Assembly: GCA_948467875.1 (NCBI GenBank)
Contig: CAOKFZ010000003.1
Location: 1-64,000, forward strand
Origin: an uncultured Clostridium sp.
Lineage (GTDB): Bacteria > Bacillota > Clostridia > TANB77 > CAG-508
Direction: 5' to 3'
DNA length: 64,000 nt
Both the position numbers and the translations under genes were made by a program. Below the pieces are notes generated by a model, which was not told where the DNA came from, did no database searches, and saw only the letters and a program-made list of their open reading frames with translations. Shown here piece by piece: positions 1 through 9,019 of this stretch. Position 1 is the stretch's first letter. Each line of letters begins with the position of its first letter.

Positions 1-168
1 TACATTAAAAATGTTACTAAGTAGCATTAAACTTTTTATATCTGGATAGCTTTTACTGTTTTCCCAATTTGAAATCGTCTGTCTCGAAACAAATATTTCT
101 TCCGCCAACTCTTCTTGGGAAATATTCTGTTTCTCTCTGTATTTTTTTATTCTTATTCCAACATCCAT
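1..168 (-). CDS. XRE-family helix-turn-helix regulator, cut by the window edge
   Basis: The first 56 residues of a DNA-binding regulator are present; the rest lies outside the window. The reverse strand reads MDVGIRIKKYREK, then QEELAEEIFVSRQTISNWE, which is the classic Cro/C1-type HTH with its recognition helix. The start at 166-168 is chosen because TGGAGG lies just upstream (about 174-179). The promoter side holds a double palindrome (277-305) identical in design to those around the MarR gene at 963-1409, so this gene is probably in that MarR regulon. What lies beyond the HTH cannot be seen. Confidence 0.8.
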   Translation of the reverse strand, partial: MDVGIRIKKYREKQNISQEELAEEIFVSRQTISNWENSKSYPDIKSLMLLSNIFNV

Positions 169-276
169 TCTGTACCTCCAATAATATTTTATATAAAAAA
201 GAGATTTTCGTCTATCAAAAGTTTTTGACATTTACAAAAATGAACTTTTCATCAACTAATTATTTGAATAAAATAA

Positions 277-305
277 CAATAGTGTACTATTGATAGTATA
301 CTATC
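277..305. promoter_or_regulatory. Double palindrome, probable MarR operator (copy 1)
   Basis: Two back-to-back palindromes share one base: CAATAGT-GT-ACTATTG (277-292) and GATAGTATACTATC (292-305, perfect). The site lies upstream of the XRE gene. The same design recurs at 936-964 and, spaced slightly apart, at 1415-1455 upstream of the MarR gene. Assignment to that MarR protein is inference from position and repetition. Confidence 0.6.
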
Positions 306-378
306 GTTTTAATTTACCATTTTATTTCGTAAAGCACAAATTAAATTTTTTACTCCAAAAATCCATTTTAAATTGTCT

Positions 379-855
379 TTATTCCAAATTTAATTTGTAC
401 AATCTCTCTATTCTATTTTCTTCATTATAAGTATCAATATCACATAAATAAGTCCAACCAAATTTTTCATATAATCCTATATGCTCAGTATATAAAAATA
501 TCTCTTTAAAATCTATATTTTCTTTTGCTATTCTTTTTACATTTTCAAGTAACTTTGTCCCATATCCTTGTTGTCGGTATTTTTCATCAATATATACATT
601 TGCTAGCCATGGATATATATCTGGTCTAACACTTAAATCTTCATACATAAATTGGAACATTCCAATAATTTTATTATCTAAAAATAAGCCATAAGTTTGT
701 GGAAGTCTGTGTTCTTGCATACTATGTTTCATAAAACATTCTACTTTTTCAAAACTATATCTTTCACTCTTTCCCCACCAATTATACATCCAAATACTTA
801 TAATATTTAAAATATCTCCATTAATATTAATCAGTTGTTTAATTTCTAACTTCAT
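379..855 (-). CDS. GNAT-family N-acetyltransferase
   Basis: A 158-residue acetyl-CoA-dependent acyltransferase. The acetyl-CoA-binding motif A is visible as RQQGYGTKLLENV (about residues 94-106), after the beta strand WLANVYID; the C-terminal part LYEKFGW is the usual GNAT end (motif B). The length is normal for a single GNAT domain and there is no signal peptide, so it is cytosolic. The substrate cannot be told. It lies downstream of the MarR gene but has its own double palindrome at 936-964, so it is probably derepressed together with marR and the XRE gene; GNAT plus MarR suggests detoxification or drug modification, which is inference. Confidence 0.85.
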   Translation of the reverse strand: MKLEIKQLININGDILNIISIWMYNWWGKSERYSFEKVECFMKHSMQEHRLPQTYGLFLDNKIIGMFQFMYEDLSVRPDIYPWLANVYIDEKYRQQGYGTKLLENVKRIAKENIDFKEIFLYTEHIGLYEKFGWTYLCDIDTYNEENRIERLYKLNLE

Positions 856-935
856 AAATTTCTTTCTCCCTTAACTTATTACCACAAAATTAACTTTTCT
901 ATCACTATTTAATTTTAATTACTTGAAATCAAAAA

Positions 936-964
936 CAATAGTGTACTATTGATAGTGCACTATC
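936..964. promoter_or_regulatory. Double palindrome, probable MarR operator (copy 2)
   Basis: CAATAGT-GT-ACTATTG (936-951) joins the perfect palindrome GATAGTGCACTATC (951-964). It overlaps the stop codon of the MarR gene and precedes the acetyltransferase, so it is placed to control the acetyltransferase separately. Confidence 0.6.
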
Positions 965-1409
965 ATTCTATACTTTCCCAAATTTTCTGCAATAATTCCT
1001 TTAAATTTTTTCTTTCCTCTTTTGTCAAACAAAACAGCATTTTTCTTTCTACCTCTGCTATATATTTTGCTGCTGCTTTTCCTTGTTTTTCTCCTAACTT
1101 AGTTAATTTAAGCACTCTAATTCTTTTATCTTGCTCGCTCCCACAAATTTGTACAAACCCTTTATTTTCTAGCCTTATAGCCATTTCTGAAATAACCGGT
1201 TGCGACAAACAAAGTGCCTTTTCTAATTCTTTTAGCGTCATTTTATTATGCTTACTCTCTATCAGTTTTGCCAACAACTCTGTTTGTGGCATTGTTAATT
1301 CCCTTTTCTTCAAAACATTATTAATTTTTCTTGACATTTCATTCTGAATTTGTTTCATTAAACTAAGATTCAAATTTTGACTTTGATACACTTTCTTTCC
1401 TCCCAACAA
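963..1409 (-). CDS. MarR-family transcriptional regulator
   Basis: A 148-residue winged-helix repressor. The family layout is visible: N-terminal dimerisation helix, HTH region MTLKELEKALCLSQPVISEM (about residues 76-95), the wing with the family motif QDKRIRVLKLTKLGEK (about 117-132), and a C-terminal dimerisation helix. The gene is preceded by two palindromes at 1415-1455, immediately before the start, which is the common autoregulatory arrangement of MarR proteins. The same palindromes precede the acetyltransferase and the XRE gene. The ligand is unknown. Confidence 0.9.
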   Translation of the reverse strand: MLGGKKVYQSQNLNLSLMKQIQNEMSRKINNVLKKRELTMPQTELLAKLIESKHNKMTLKELEKALCLSQPVISEMAIRLENKGFVQICGSEQDKRIRVLKLTKLGEKQGKAAAKYIAEVERKMLFCLTKEERKNLKELLQKIWESIE

Positions 1410-1414
1410 TAAAA

Positions 1415-1455
1415 CAATAGCACACTATCGTTTCAATGTCAATAGTGTACTATTG
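1415..1455. promoter_or_regulatory. Two palindromes before marR, probable autoregulatory operator
   Basis: CAATAGCACACTATCG (1415-1430) and CAATAGT-GT-ACTATTG (1440-1455) lie directly upstream of the MarR start at 1409. Unlike copies 1 and 2, the two palindromes here are about 9 bases apart rather than fused. Confidence 0.6.
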
Positions 1456-1487
1456 TTTTATATTAGGTAATATTTTCGATATTCTAA

Positions 1488-2315
1488 CTATTTAAAATAA
1501 ATCGTTGGATTGACTACTTCTCCATCTTTGTACATTTCAAAATGCAAATGTGTTTCATCTGCAATTTCAAAACTTGCCGTCTCGCCTACTGTTGCTATGG
1601 TTTGTCCTTTTTCAACTTCTTCGCCTTCTTTGACAAACTCTGCTGTCAACAAGTTCGAATACATCGTTTTAAAACCATTTCCGTGAGAAATAATCACTGT
1701 TAACCCATAACGTGGATCATTTTTGATGCTTTCCACTTTTCCACTTTCAGACGCTGCCACAACCGCTGCTTTATCAGCCTTGATGTCAATACCGCTATGG
1801 GTGCACCATTCGTCTAACGTTTTTGAATATAACAAAGTTTCCATCGCAAAATCTTTCGTAATTTCGCCTGCGACTGGAGCTTGAAAACTTAGCTCTTTTT
1901 CAGGTTCTTGCTTTGGCTCTTCCTTCGTTTCTTTGACAGGCTCTTCAACTGGCTTTTTTTCTTCTTTTTTCTCTTCCTTAACGACTGGACTGACTGGTTC
2001 TTTGCTCTCTGGTGTCACAACTGTTGTATTTTGAACCGTTTGCTCCAATTCCACTTCAATGCTTTCATTTGCCGTATTACTATTTTCTACCGTCTTATCT
2101 TGGGAATAGCTTGCCTCCTGCAATTCTTCATTTGGCACAACATTTTCCTCTTCCTGTTTTAAGGCAAGTAGACTCGCTTCTGCCTCATCATTCAAACTTT
2201 TACTATACATCACAAAAATGGTTACAAATGTAACTACTGATAATACCACTGCAACCGCAAATATCGTAATCATTTTTCTCTTTTTTTCTTGCTCAAAAAA
2301 ATCTCTTCTCCCCAT
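1488..2315 (-). CDS. Membrane-anchored M23 (LytM) protein, SpoIIQ-like
   Basis: About 275 residues. A short basic N-terminus (GRRDFFEQEKKRK) is followed by one membrane segment, then a long Glu/Lys/Pro-rich spacer (about residues 55-140), then a C-terminal M23 peptidase domain. HSGIDI carries the first zinc-ligand motif (HxxxD) and HLHFEMYKDG the last (HxH), so the metal site looks complete. This layout matches SpoIIQ of clostridia, which bridges forespore and mother cell during engulfment; a general cell-wall endopeptidase is the alternative. The ORF can start nine bases earlier at 2324, but AGGAAGGAA abuts that ATG, so the ATG at 2315 is preferred. It is followed upstream by metK on the same strand. 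Confidence 0.75.
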   Translation of the reverse strand: MGRRDFFEQEKKRKMITIFAVAVVLSVVTFVTIFVMYSKSLNDEAEASLLALKQEEENVVPNEELQEASYSQDKTVENSNTANESIEVELEQTVQNTTVVTPESKEPVSPVVKEEKKEEKKPVEEPVKETKEEPKQEPEKELSFQAPVAGEITKDFAMETLLYSKTLDEWCTHSGIDIKADKAAVVAASESGKVESIKNDPRYGLTVIISHGNGFKTMYSNLLTAEFVKEGEEVEKGQTIATVGETASFEIADETHLHFEMYKDGEVVNPTIYFK

Positions 2316-2386
2316 ATATATCATTTCCTTCCTATCTTTGATTGATTATATATGGTAGTATTTTCAATTTAAGCAAAATTATACAT

Positions 2387-3529
2387 TTAAAGTTGAATTA
2401 TTTGTTCCCAAGGCAAATCTTTTTTTCCAAAATGCCCATAATTGGTCGTTTTTGTGTAAATTGGTTTGCGCAAATCTAGACTTTCGATAATTCCTCTTGG
2501 CGTTAAATCAAATTTTTCTTCAATTTTTTCCACAATTTTGTCTTCAGAAATGGTTCCCGTTCCAAAAGTATCTACCAAAATGGAAACTGGCTTTGCGACC
2601 CCAATGGCATAAGAAAGCTGGATTTCGCACTTTTGGGCATAACCATTTGCCACAACATTTTTGGCAAGCCATCTCGCCATATAACATGCTGAACGGTCAA
2701 CTTTTGTGGGATCTTTTCCAGAAAAAGCGCCCCCACCATGGCGGCTATATCCGCCATAAGTATCCACAATAATTTTTCTTCCTGTCAAACCGCTATCGCC
2801 CAATGGCCCACCAATGACAAATCGCCCTGTTGGATTGATGTAATATTTTGTGTTTTCATCCAAAAGCGCTTTTGGCACAATTTCGCCAATGACCTTTTCT
2901 TTCATATCTTTTTTTAATGTTGCCAAATCCGCATTTTCTGTATGTTGCGTAGAAATAACAATCGTATCAACTCGAACTGGCTTGTCATCCTCATATTCAA
3001 CAGTCACTTGCACTTTTCCATCTGGGCGTATGTAATCAAGAATTCCTTGTTTTCTTACTTCTGTCAGCCTTTTGGCTAATTTATGTGCCAAATAAATTGG
3101 CATTGGCATGAAATCTTCTGTTTCATTTGTGGCAAAACCAAACATCATGCCTTGGTCGCCTGCGCCTTCTGATGCGACGTTTTCGCCCTCTTTATCTTCA
3201 TAGGATTTATCAACTCCGATGGCAATATCTTGGGATTGTTTTGAAATATTAATCAAAACTTTGCAAGTTTGATAATCAATATCTTTTTTTTCATCATGAT
3301 AACCGACTTCTTTGATGGCATTTCTGACAACTGCCTCTAAATCCACTTCAGCAGTAGAAGTGATTTCACCTGTTAGCAAAATTTGCCCCTTTCCTGCGAC
3401 TGTTTCGCAAGCAACTCTGGCTTGCGGGTCTTTTTCCAAAAAACTGTCCAAAACGCTGTCTGAAATAAAATCACACAATTTATCTGGATGTCCTTCTGTT
3501 ACACTTTCTGATGTAAATAATTTTCTCAT
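2387..3529 (-). CDS. metK: S-adenosylmethionine synthetase
   Basis: 380 residues, normal length for MetK, which makes SAM from methionine and ATP. Visible hallmarks are [14 protein letters not shown] at the N-terminus, [12 protein letters not shown] (about residues 121-132), the P-loop-like [16 protein letters not shown] (about 265-280) and [18 protein letters not shown]. The start ATG follows AAAGGAG. A SAM-I riboswitch aptamer (3630-3725) and an intrinsic terminator (3556-3589) lie upstream on the same strand, so transcription should stop when SAM is plentiful. No anomalies were seen. Confidence 0.98.
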   Translation of the reverse strand: MRKLFTSESVTEGHPDKLCDFISDSVLDSFLEKDPQARVACETVAGKGQILLTGEITSTAEVDLEAVVRNAIKEVGYHDEKKDIDYQTCKVLINISKQSQDIAIGVDKSYEDKEGENVASEGAGDQGMMFGFATNETEDFMPMPIYLAHKLAKRLTEVRKQGILDYIRPDGKVQVTVEYEDDKPVRVDTIVISTQHTENADLATLKKDMKEKVIGEIVPKALLDENTKYYINPTGRFVIGGPLGDSGLTGRKIIVDTYGGYSRHGGGAFSGKDPTKVDRSACYMARWLAKNVVANGYAQKCEIQLSYAIGVAKPVSILVDTFGTGTISEDKIVEKIEEKFDLTPRGIIESLDLRKPIYTKTTNYGHFGKKDLPWEQIIQL

Positions 3530-3555
3530 TTTTTACTCCTTTCCTTGCTCCATGC

Positions 3556-3589
3556 AAAAACGTCTTCTAAAATTATGTTTTAGAAGACG
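3556..3589 (-). terminator. Riboswitch expression-platform terminator before metK
   Basis: On the minus strand a 12-bp stem (CGTCTTCTAAAA pairing with TTTTAGAAGACG, loop around CATAA) is followed by a T run. It lies between the S-box aptamer and metK, the expected place of the SAM-controlled terminator. Confidence 0.85.
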
Positions 3590-3629
3590 CTAAAAAATTA
3601 ATTCATAAAATATTACATTTTAATCATCA

Positions 3630-3725
3630 TTCAAAGCATCTTCGCTTTGTCGGTATTAGCACCTTAAAAAATTAGGTTGCTGTGGAGTCACAGAGCCGAT
3701 TCTCTCGTCCACTCTTGATAATAGA
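3630..3725 (-). ncRNA. SAM-I (S-box) riboswitch aptamer
   Basis: Read on the minus strand, the conserved S-box blocks come in order: TATCAAGAGTGG, GAGAATCGGCTCTGTGAC, CCACAGCAACC, AAGGTGCTAATACC and GACAAAGCGAAGATGC. These cover the kink-turn side of P2, the P3 stem, the pseudoknot and the SAM-binding core of the aptamer. It precedes metK and its leader terminator. The outer ends of P1 are approximate. Confidence 0.92.
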
Positions 3726-3763
3726 TTATTTCTATTTTACAATTTTTTATGTGGTTTGTCAAG

Positions 3764-4354
3764 TTATTTTTTCAATGGCTTGCCAATTTTTCCTGTAACG
3801 GTTACTTCATGATAATCATTGACTTCTTTCATAAAGTCTTTTACAAAATCGCAAAATGCTTGATATTCTTCTTTTTGTTGGATATTTACAGGATGATATT
3901 TATCATCTTTGGTGTTACTTGGTCCTACAATAAAATTGACCATTTCGTTTTGTTCCAAATCATAAAGAGTCATCCAACTATCGCCTTCCTTGGCATTTAC
4001 CATTCCAACATTTTCTTTCGTAAAACTCATAGCTTCTCCATAACTCATATCGCCACCATCAAATGATAATGGAACAACATACAAAGAGCCTTGCTTAAAT
4101 CCAACTGCATAATACCAGTAATGTGTTGTTGTGGTAATTGTTCTTCCGCCACCACCAATATCAATTTTTTCCCACATTGCATAGGCTGCTGTATATGCAT
4201 CTGGCTCTGGAACCACTTTTTTGATAATATCTTTTACTTTTTGTTTCTCCTCACTATTTTCGCCTTTTTTCTCATCAATCGTTGCCTTTATGTAAAAAAT
4301 AACAAATAAAACTACTACAGCAACGACTCCTATCACAATATACTTACTTTCCAT
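3764..4354 (-). CDS. Single-pass membrane protein of unknown function
   Basis: 196 residues: one N-terminal hydrophobic segment (about residues 5-24) followed by a short charged stretch and a soluble domain of about 150 residues rich in aromatic residues, with the run GGGGRTITTTTHYWYYAVG (about 77-95). AAGGAGG precedes the ATG. No family is recognised. It is followed by a second small membrane protein gene (4367-4807) 12 bases upstream on the same strand, so the two probably form an operon. Predicted topology is N-in with the domain outside, or a signal anchor. Confidence 0.65.
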   Translation of the reverse strand: MESKYIVIGVVAVVVLFVIFYIKATIDEKKGENSEEKQKVKDIIKKVVPEPDAYTAAYAMWEKIDIGGGGRTITTTTHYWYYAVGFKQGSLYVVPLSFDGGDMSYGEAMSFTKENVGMVNAKEGDSWMTLYDLEQNEMVNFIVGPSNTKDDKYHPVNIQQKEEYQAFCDFVKDFMKEVNDYHEVTVTGKIGKPLKK

Positions 4355-4366
4355 TTTTTCCTCCTT

Positions 4367-4807
4367 TTAATTCAAATATGCTTGATTATAGGCACGTTTC
4401 GGTCTCGATAAATAAGTTACGTCAAAATTTCGTAAATCAGTTTGCATCATTTGGTGTGTTAAAATTCCTGTTTGGTAATCACAAAATCCAATTGTACCAA
4501 TTTCCGAAAAAAAATATTTTCTTTTATTGATACAAATTCCATTTTCATAAAAAATCAGTAAATCACGCAAATGAATTAATGGATACAATCCCCAAACAAG
4601 TCCTATAACAAACAGCACACAAAAAATAATCATTCCTTTTAAACTGCTAAACCACAGTTTTAGCCCACTTAGACCTCGTACGCCTGCGAAACAAATTACA
4701 ATTACCAAACAAATTCTAACAAGTGTACAAATTGCTATTTTGGTTTTATTAGGCGATGCTTGTGCCAATTTTTCCCCCATTTGATTTTCTTGCAATCTCC
4801 TTATCAT
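4367..4807 (-). CDS. Small two-pass membrane protein, unknown
   Basis: 146 residues with two hydrophobic segments (about residues 25-44 and 57-77) and a basic C-terminal domain that includes a YFFSEIGTIGF stretch resembling bacterial PH-like regulatory domains, though this is weak. The start is uncertain: GAGGAG lies directly against the first ATG, and the next ATG (residue 10) also has a poorly spaced ribosome site. It pairs with the membrane gene at 3764-4354. Confidence 0.5.
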   Translation of the reverse strand: MIRRLQENQMGEKLAQASPNKTKIAICTLVRICLVIVICFAGVRGLSGLKLWFSSLKGMIIFCVLFVIGLVWGLYPLIHLRDLLIFYENGICINKRKYFFSEIGTIGFCDYQTGILTHQMMQTDLRNFDVTYLSRPKRAYNQAYLN

Positions 4808-4848
4808 CTCCTCTCTATTTTATGATTTTTCAACCTATTTATGATATG

Positions 4849-7146
4849 TTATTCTAGAATTTCCAACCCTGCAAATTTTGCCATCAATCGCTTATGCCCA
4901 GCTTTTTCAAATTGAATATCGACTTTTAAATCGTCTGCTTCTGCTTCAACAGAGTTAATTCTACCTTCCCCAAATTTTTTATGAAAAACTCTAACGCCAG
5001 CTTGATATGCATTCAAATCAACTTCGCTTTTTTTCGATTTATTCAAATTTGCCAAAAAACTTTCTGCACTCTTGAAGCCATAGCTTGACGCTGCCGCTTT
5101 TTTTGGAATTTCATGACTTTTATATTCCACAACTTCACTGCTAAATAACCCATTGCCCCTTGAATTTCCATAGCCCCATTCATATTTGCTCTCACCAAAT
5201 CCCTGATTACTGCTTTGCTCTAAATCTTCATATCCATCCAACATTTCTGGCGGAATTTCCTTAATAAACCTTGACACATTGTTAAAGCTGGTTGAGCCAA
5301 AAATCGTCCTTTGTTTAGCACATGTCATAAACAATTTCTCTCTCGCACGTGTAATCCCAACATAGCATAATCTGCGCTCTTCTTCTAGTTCCTTCTCTTC
5401 GCCAATCGATTTATATCCTGGAAAAATTCCTTCTTCCATTCCAACCAAAAATACAGCTGGAAATTCCAAACCTTTCGCACTATGCAATGTCATCAAAGTC
5501 ACAGAATCTTGTGCCTCTTCCATGCCATCCAAATCTGAACTCAAGGTAATTCCTTCCAAAAATTCTGTCAAAGAATGGTCTGCTGACTGTTCTTCAAACT
5601 CCATCGCAACCGTCAAAAATTCGTTTAAGTTTTCAATTCTGTTCTCTGCCTCGGTTGTATTTTCAGCCTCCAAAGCCTTCGTATATCCCGTTTTTTGCAA
5701 CGTATTTTTAATTAATTCTGAAACTAAAATGGAATCTTTTTCTGCTCGCAATTCTTCAATGGCTGCCACAAATTCTCGTGTATTTCCAAAAACTCGATTT
5801 AAGCCAAATTCGTCTGCCCTTTTGATGATTTCATACATAGAAATTCCTTGGGCAGTTGCCAATTGCTCAACATTTTCCAAACTCGTTTTGCCCACACCAC
5901 GTTTTGGCTCATTAATAATTCTTGTCAAGCTTAAATTATCCGCCGTATTGTGAATTAGTCGTAAATAGGCAACAATATCTTTAATTTCTTTTCTCTCGTA
6001 GAATTTCAACCCTCCAATAATTTTATATGGAATATTTTCCCTGCGCAAAATATCTTCTATGCTTCGCGATTGCGTGTTCATTCTGTACAGCACAGCAAAA
6101 TCAGCATATTTATAATACTCTGTTCTGCGTAAATGATTGATTTCTTCCACAATATAATTGGCTTCATCGTATTCATTATCGCCACGATACACTTTGGGCA
6201 AACTCCCCGCCTCATTGCTTGTCCACAATTTCTTTTCATATTTGGTTTCGTTATTTTTAATCACTTCATTGGCAGCATTCAAAACACTTTGCGTACAACG
6301 ATAATTTTGCTCCAATTTGATAATTTTTGTCCCCGGAAAATCTTTTTCAAAATTCAAAATATTAGAAATATCGGCCCCTCTAAAAGAATAAATTCCTTGG
6401 TCGTTATCGCCAACAACTGTGATATTTCCAAATTTGCTAGCAAGTAGCGTTACAAGCGTAAATTGTGCCTTGTTTGTATCTTGATACTCATCGACCAAAA
6501 CATATTTGAATTTATCGGAATAATACTCCAAAATGTCTGGGTTATCCAGCAAAATTTCTATCGTAAAATTAATAATATCGTCAAAATCAATGGCGTTATT
6601 TTCTTTTAATCTTTTTTGGTAAAGTGCAAAAATTTCGGCAATTTTTTCTTTTCTAAAATCGCTATTGGCCTTTGCTCTATATTTTTCAGGAGTTAACATT
6701 TCATTTTTCGCGTTACTGATTTCATATAAAACAGATTTATCGCTAAAAATTTTGTCATCTAAATTTTGCTCTTTCAAAATTTTCTTTATCATAGACTTTT
6801 GGTCAGATGTATCAAAAATCACAAACGAACTGTCAAACCCAATGCGGTCAATTGTTTTTCGCAAAATTCTAACACAAATTGAGTGAAAAGTGCCCATCCA
6901 AATGTCGTTTGCTGTGTCTCCCACCAAATTTTTGACTCTTTCTTTCATTTCATTGGCCGCTTTATTGGTAAAAGTAATCGCCAAAATATTCCACGGTTTT
7001 ACGCTTTTTTCGCCAATTAAGTAGGCAATTTTATGCGTTAAAACCTTCGTTTTTCCACTTCCTGCCCCTGCGATAACCAAACTTGGACCTTCTGTATTTG
7101 TCACTGCTTCATATTGCTTATCGTTTAATTCATCTAATAATCCCAT
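4849..7146 (-). CDS. pcrA: UvrD/PcrA-type superfamily 1A DNA helicase
   Basis: 765 residues, a full-length PcrA. Helicase motifs appear in order: motif I AGAGSGKT (residues 26-33), TFTNKAANEMK (Ia), DEYQDTN (II, about 217), VGDNDQGIYSFRGA (III), LEQNYRC (IV), VTLMTLHSAKGLEF (V) and GITRAREKL (VI). The C-terminal end has the PcrA linker and a domain with VFHKKFGEG, the usual RNA-polymerase-interacting Tudor-like tail. It unwinds DNA 3'-5' in repair and rolling-circle replication. It probably has its own promoter, as 157 bases separate it from purB. Confidence 0.95.
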   Translation of the reverse strand: MGLLDELNDKQYEAVTNTEGPSLVIAGAGSGKTKVLTHKIAYLIGEKSVKPWNILAITFTNKAANEMKERVKNLVGDTANDIWMGTFHSICVRILRKTIDRIGFDSSFVIFDTSDQKSMIKKILKEQNLDDKIFSDKSVLYEISNAKNEMLTPEKYRAKANSDFRKEKIAEIFALYQKRLKENNAIDFDDIINFTIEILLDNPDILEYYSDKFKYVLVDEYQDTNKAQFTLVTLLASKFGNITVVGDNDQGIYSFRGADISNILNFEKDFPGTKIIKLEQNYRCTQSVLNAANEVIKNNETKYEKKLWTSNEAGSLPKVYRGDNEYDEANYIVEEINHLRRTEYYKYADFAVLYRMNTQSRSIEDILRRENIPYKIIGGLKFYERKEIKDIVAYLRLIHNTADNLSLTRIINEPKRGVGKTSLENVEQLATAQGISMYEIIKRADEFGLNRVFGNTREFVAAIEELRAEKDSILVSELIKNTLQKTGYTKALEAENTTEAENRIENLNEFLTVAMEFEEQSADHSLTEFLEGITLSSDLDGMEEAQDSVTLMTLHSAKGLEFPAVFLVGMEEGIFPGYKSIGEEKELEEERRLCYVGITRAREKLFMTCAKQRTIFGSTSFNNVSRFIKEIPPEMLDGYEDLEQSSNQGFGESKYEWGYGNSRGNGLFSSEVVEYKSHEIPKKAAASSYGFKSAESFLANLNKSKKSEVDLNAYQAGVRVFHKKFGEGRINSVEAEADDLKVDIQFEKAGHKRLMAKFAGLEILE

Positions 7147-7243
7147 TTTTGCTCCTTTATAAAACTTCTGTTTGCATTATTATATCACTTTTTCAAAAAA
7201 AGTCAATGATTTTTTGAAACGAAATTCTACTTTTTTCATCAAT

Positions 7244-7277
7244 AGAGAAAAGGCTGTGTTCCAAGCAGAACACAGCC
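7244..7277 (-). terminator. Intrinsic terminator after purB
   Basis: A perfect 10-bp stem, GGCTGTGTTC (7252-7261) and GAACACAGCC (7268-7277), is followed on the minus strand by TTTTCTC, just beyond the purB stop. Confidence 0.88.
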
Positions 7278-7303
7278 AACCTTTTATTATAACAATTCAA
7301 TTT

Positions 7304-8782
7304 TTAAATATACTTCTGGACAAGCTTATCTGCCAACCCAGTGTACGTCTCTGGCGTAAGAGCAAGCAGCCTTTCTCTATCCTCTACAGCCAAAACATCC
7401 AAAGTCTCGATAAAACCATGCATTACCTCTTTGGTAATGTGTTTGCCTCTCGTGAACGCTTTGAGCTGGTCATAAGCATCTGTAACGCCATATTTGCGGA
7501 GCATAGTCTGAACGGCTTCGCCAAGCACACTCCATTCATCCTGCAATTCCTGTTTCATTTTATCAGCATTTACATTAATTCTTTTTAGACCAGCAATCGC
7601 ACTTTCTATCGCCAGCAACGAATAGCCGAAAACCATGCCCAAATTCCGCTTTGACGAAGAATCTGTCAAATCGCGTTGCATACGAGAAACTGGCAGTTTG
7701 TTGGACAGCCCAACAGCCAGAGAATTCGAAGTTTCCACGTTTGAAATACTATTTTCAAACTTAATCGGATTTACTTTCTGTGGCATCGTGCTGCTCCCCA
7801 CTTCCGAGGCTACTACCAGCTGCTTGAGATAATCGCGGCTAATGTAGCTCCACATATCCCAGTTAAAGTCAAGCAACACATTATTAAACTGCCGAATATC
7901 ATCCAGAATACGGCACATATAATCATGTCCCTCAATTTGTGTCGTAAGCGGATTAAACTCCAGTGCCAATTTGTTCACAATAAAGTCTTTCGCAATTCTA
8001 CCCCAGTCCTCCTCTGGAAATGCAAAAGATGCTGCCGCATAGTTTCCTGTAGCACCATTGCATTTTGCTGTTGGTGTATCCAGTCTTATTCGCATATAAA
8101 CACTGTTCATACGTGCAACAAACACAGCAATTTCCTTGCCAAATGTTGTTGGGGTTGCTAACTGCCCATGTGTATGGGCTGGCATAGCAGTTGTGGCATG
8201 CTCTTTTGCAAGCTGATTCAATTTTTCAATTAATTGATCTGCTGTCGGAAGCCATACCTTCACAAGTGCATCATGAAGCATCATTGCATAAGCTGGATTT
8301 GTGACATCTTCTGATGTGCACCCAAAGTGCACAAAACTTATTAGTTTGTCCAGCCCCAAATCAGTAAGTTTTTCTGCCACCAGCAGTTCAACTGCCTTAA
8401 CGTCATGACGCGTAACAGCTTCAATTTCTTTTGCCCGAAAATAGTCATCTTCGCTAAAATCTTCTGCAATGCTGCGAATTTTTCCGATAATGTTAGAAAA
8501 ATTAAACGATTGCAATGTTGCTGACTCATGCACATTCTGGATTAAATGAATGACCCATTCAACAGCAACTTTAACACGATATTTTGTCAGAGCCAAATCA
8601 GCAAAATACGGTGCCAGTTCTTCTTGGATTTCTATATACCGTCCATCCAGCGGACACAGCGCATATGCCTGCATATAATCCCTCACCGAAATTTCTCTTG
8701 GCTGCTTTGGGAGCACTAAATTGCCATTTGCATCCTCCCACAGTATTGATTTGTCAATCACAATTAAATTGTTTTGTTTCAT
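7304..8782 (-). CDS. purB: Adenylosuccinate lyase (E. coli-type)
   Basis: 492 residues. It catalyses two beta-eliminations of purine synthesis (SAICAR and adenylosuccinate). The fumarase/aspartase signature SSTMPQKVNPI is present, as is CPLDGRY near the N-terminus, which is typical of the longer E. coli-type enzyme rather than the short Bacillus type. An N-terminal extension of about 40 residues precedes CPLDGRY. Codon use is visibly richer in G and C than in neighbouring genes, hinting at later acquisition. It is a single gene with its own promoter (8870-8898) and terminator. Confidence 0.93.
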   Translation of the reverse strand: MKQNNLIVIDKSILWEDANGNLVLPKQPREISVRDYMQAYALCPLDGRYIEIQEELAPYFADLALTKYRVKVAVEWVIHLIQNVHESATLQSFNFSNIIGKIRSIAEDFSEDDYFRAKEIEAVTRHDVKAVELLVAEKLTDLGLDKLISFVHFGCTSEDVTNPAYAMMLHDALVKVWLPTADQLIEKLNQLAKEHATTAMPAHTHGQLATPTTFGKEIAVFVARMNSVYMRIRLDTPTAKCNGATGNYAAASFAFPEEDWGRIAKDFIVNKLALEFNPLTTQIEGHDYMCRILDDIRQFNNVLLDFNWDMWSYISRDYLKQLVVASEVGSSTMPQKVNPIKFENSISNVETSNSLAVGLSNKLPVSRMQRDLTDSSSKRNLGMVFGYSLLAIESAIAGLKRINVNADKMKQELQDEWSVLGEAVQTMLRKYGVTDAYDQLKAFTRGKHITKEVMHGFIETLDVLAVEDRERLLALTPETYTGLADKLVQKYI

Positions 8783-8869
8783 AAAAATTTCCTCCTTCTA
8801 AAATTTATTATTTTTCTATTGTATTTCCCTGTTGCTTCAATTTTAGAAATCCAATAGTTTGACTGAATT

Positions 8870-8898
8870 ATTATATAATATTTTACATAAAAAGTCAA
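8870..8898 (-). promoter_or_regulatory. purB promoter
   Basis: On the minus strand TTGACT (8893-8898) and TATAAT (8870-8875) are separated by exactly 17 bases. The spacer contains TTTTATGTAAAATAT, nearly the same as in the promoters of several orphan genes in this window. Confidence 0.75.
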
Positions 8899-8952
8899 TA
8901 TTTTTATTATTATTTTAATCCAATCCACAAAACTGCTTTTATAAATTTTCTC

Positions 8953-8987
8953 TTGACTTCTTTCTCACACAATGATAAATTTATCAT
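8953..8987 (+). promoter_or_regulatory. Promoter with 16-bp palindrome before the M20 peptidase
   Basis: TTGACT at 8953-8958 is followed after 17 bases by a weak -10 (TAAATT, 8976-8981). The perfect palindrome ATGATAAATTTATCAT (8972-8987) covers the -10 region and could be a repressor site. The -10 choice is tentative. Confidence 0.45.
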
Positions 8988-9019
8988 AATAATAAATAAT
9001 GATAAATAAGGAGGTCTTT

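Noticed and set aside
1908..2162. Plus-strand ORF opposite the M23 gene
   Set aside because: Antisense shadow of the Glu/Lys/Pro-rich spacer; no ribosome site and low-complexity sequence.
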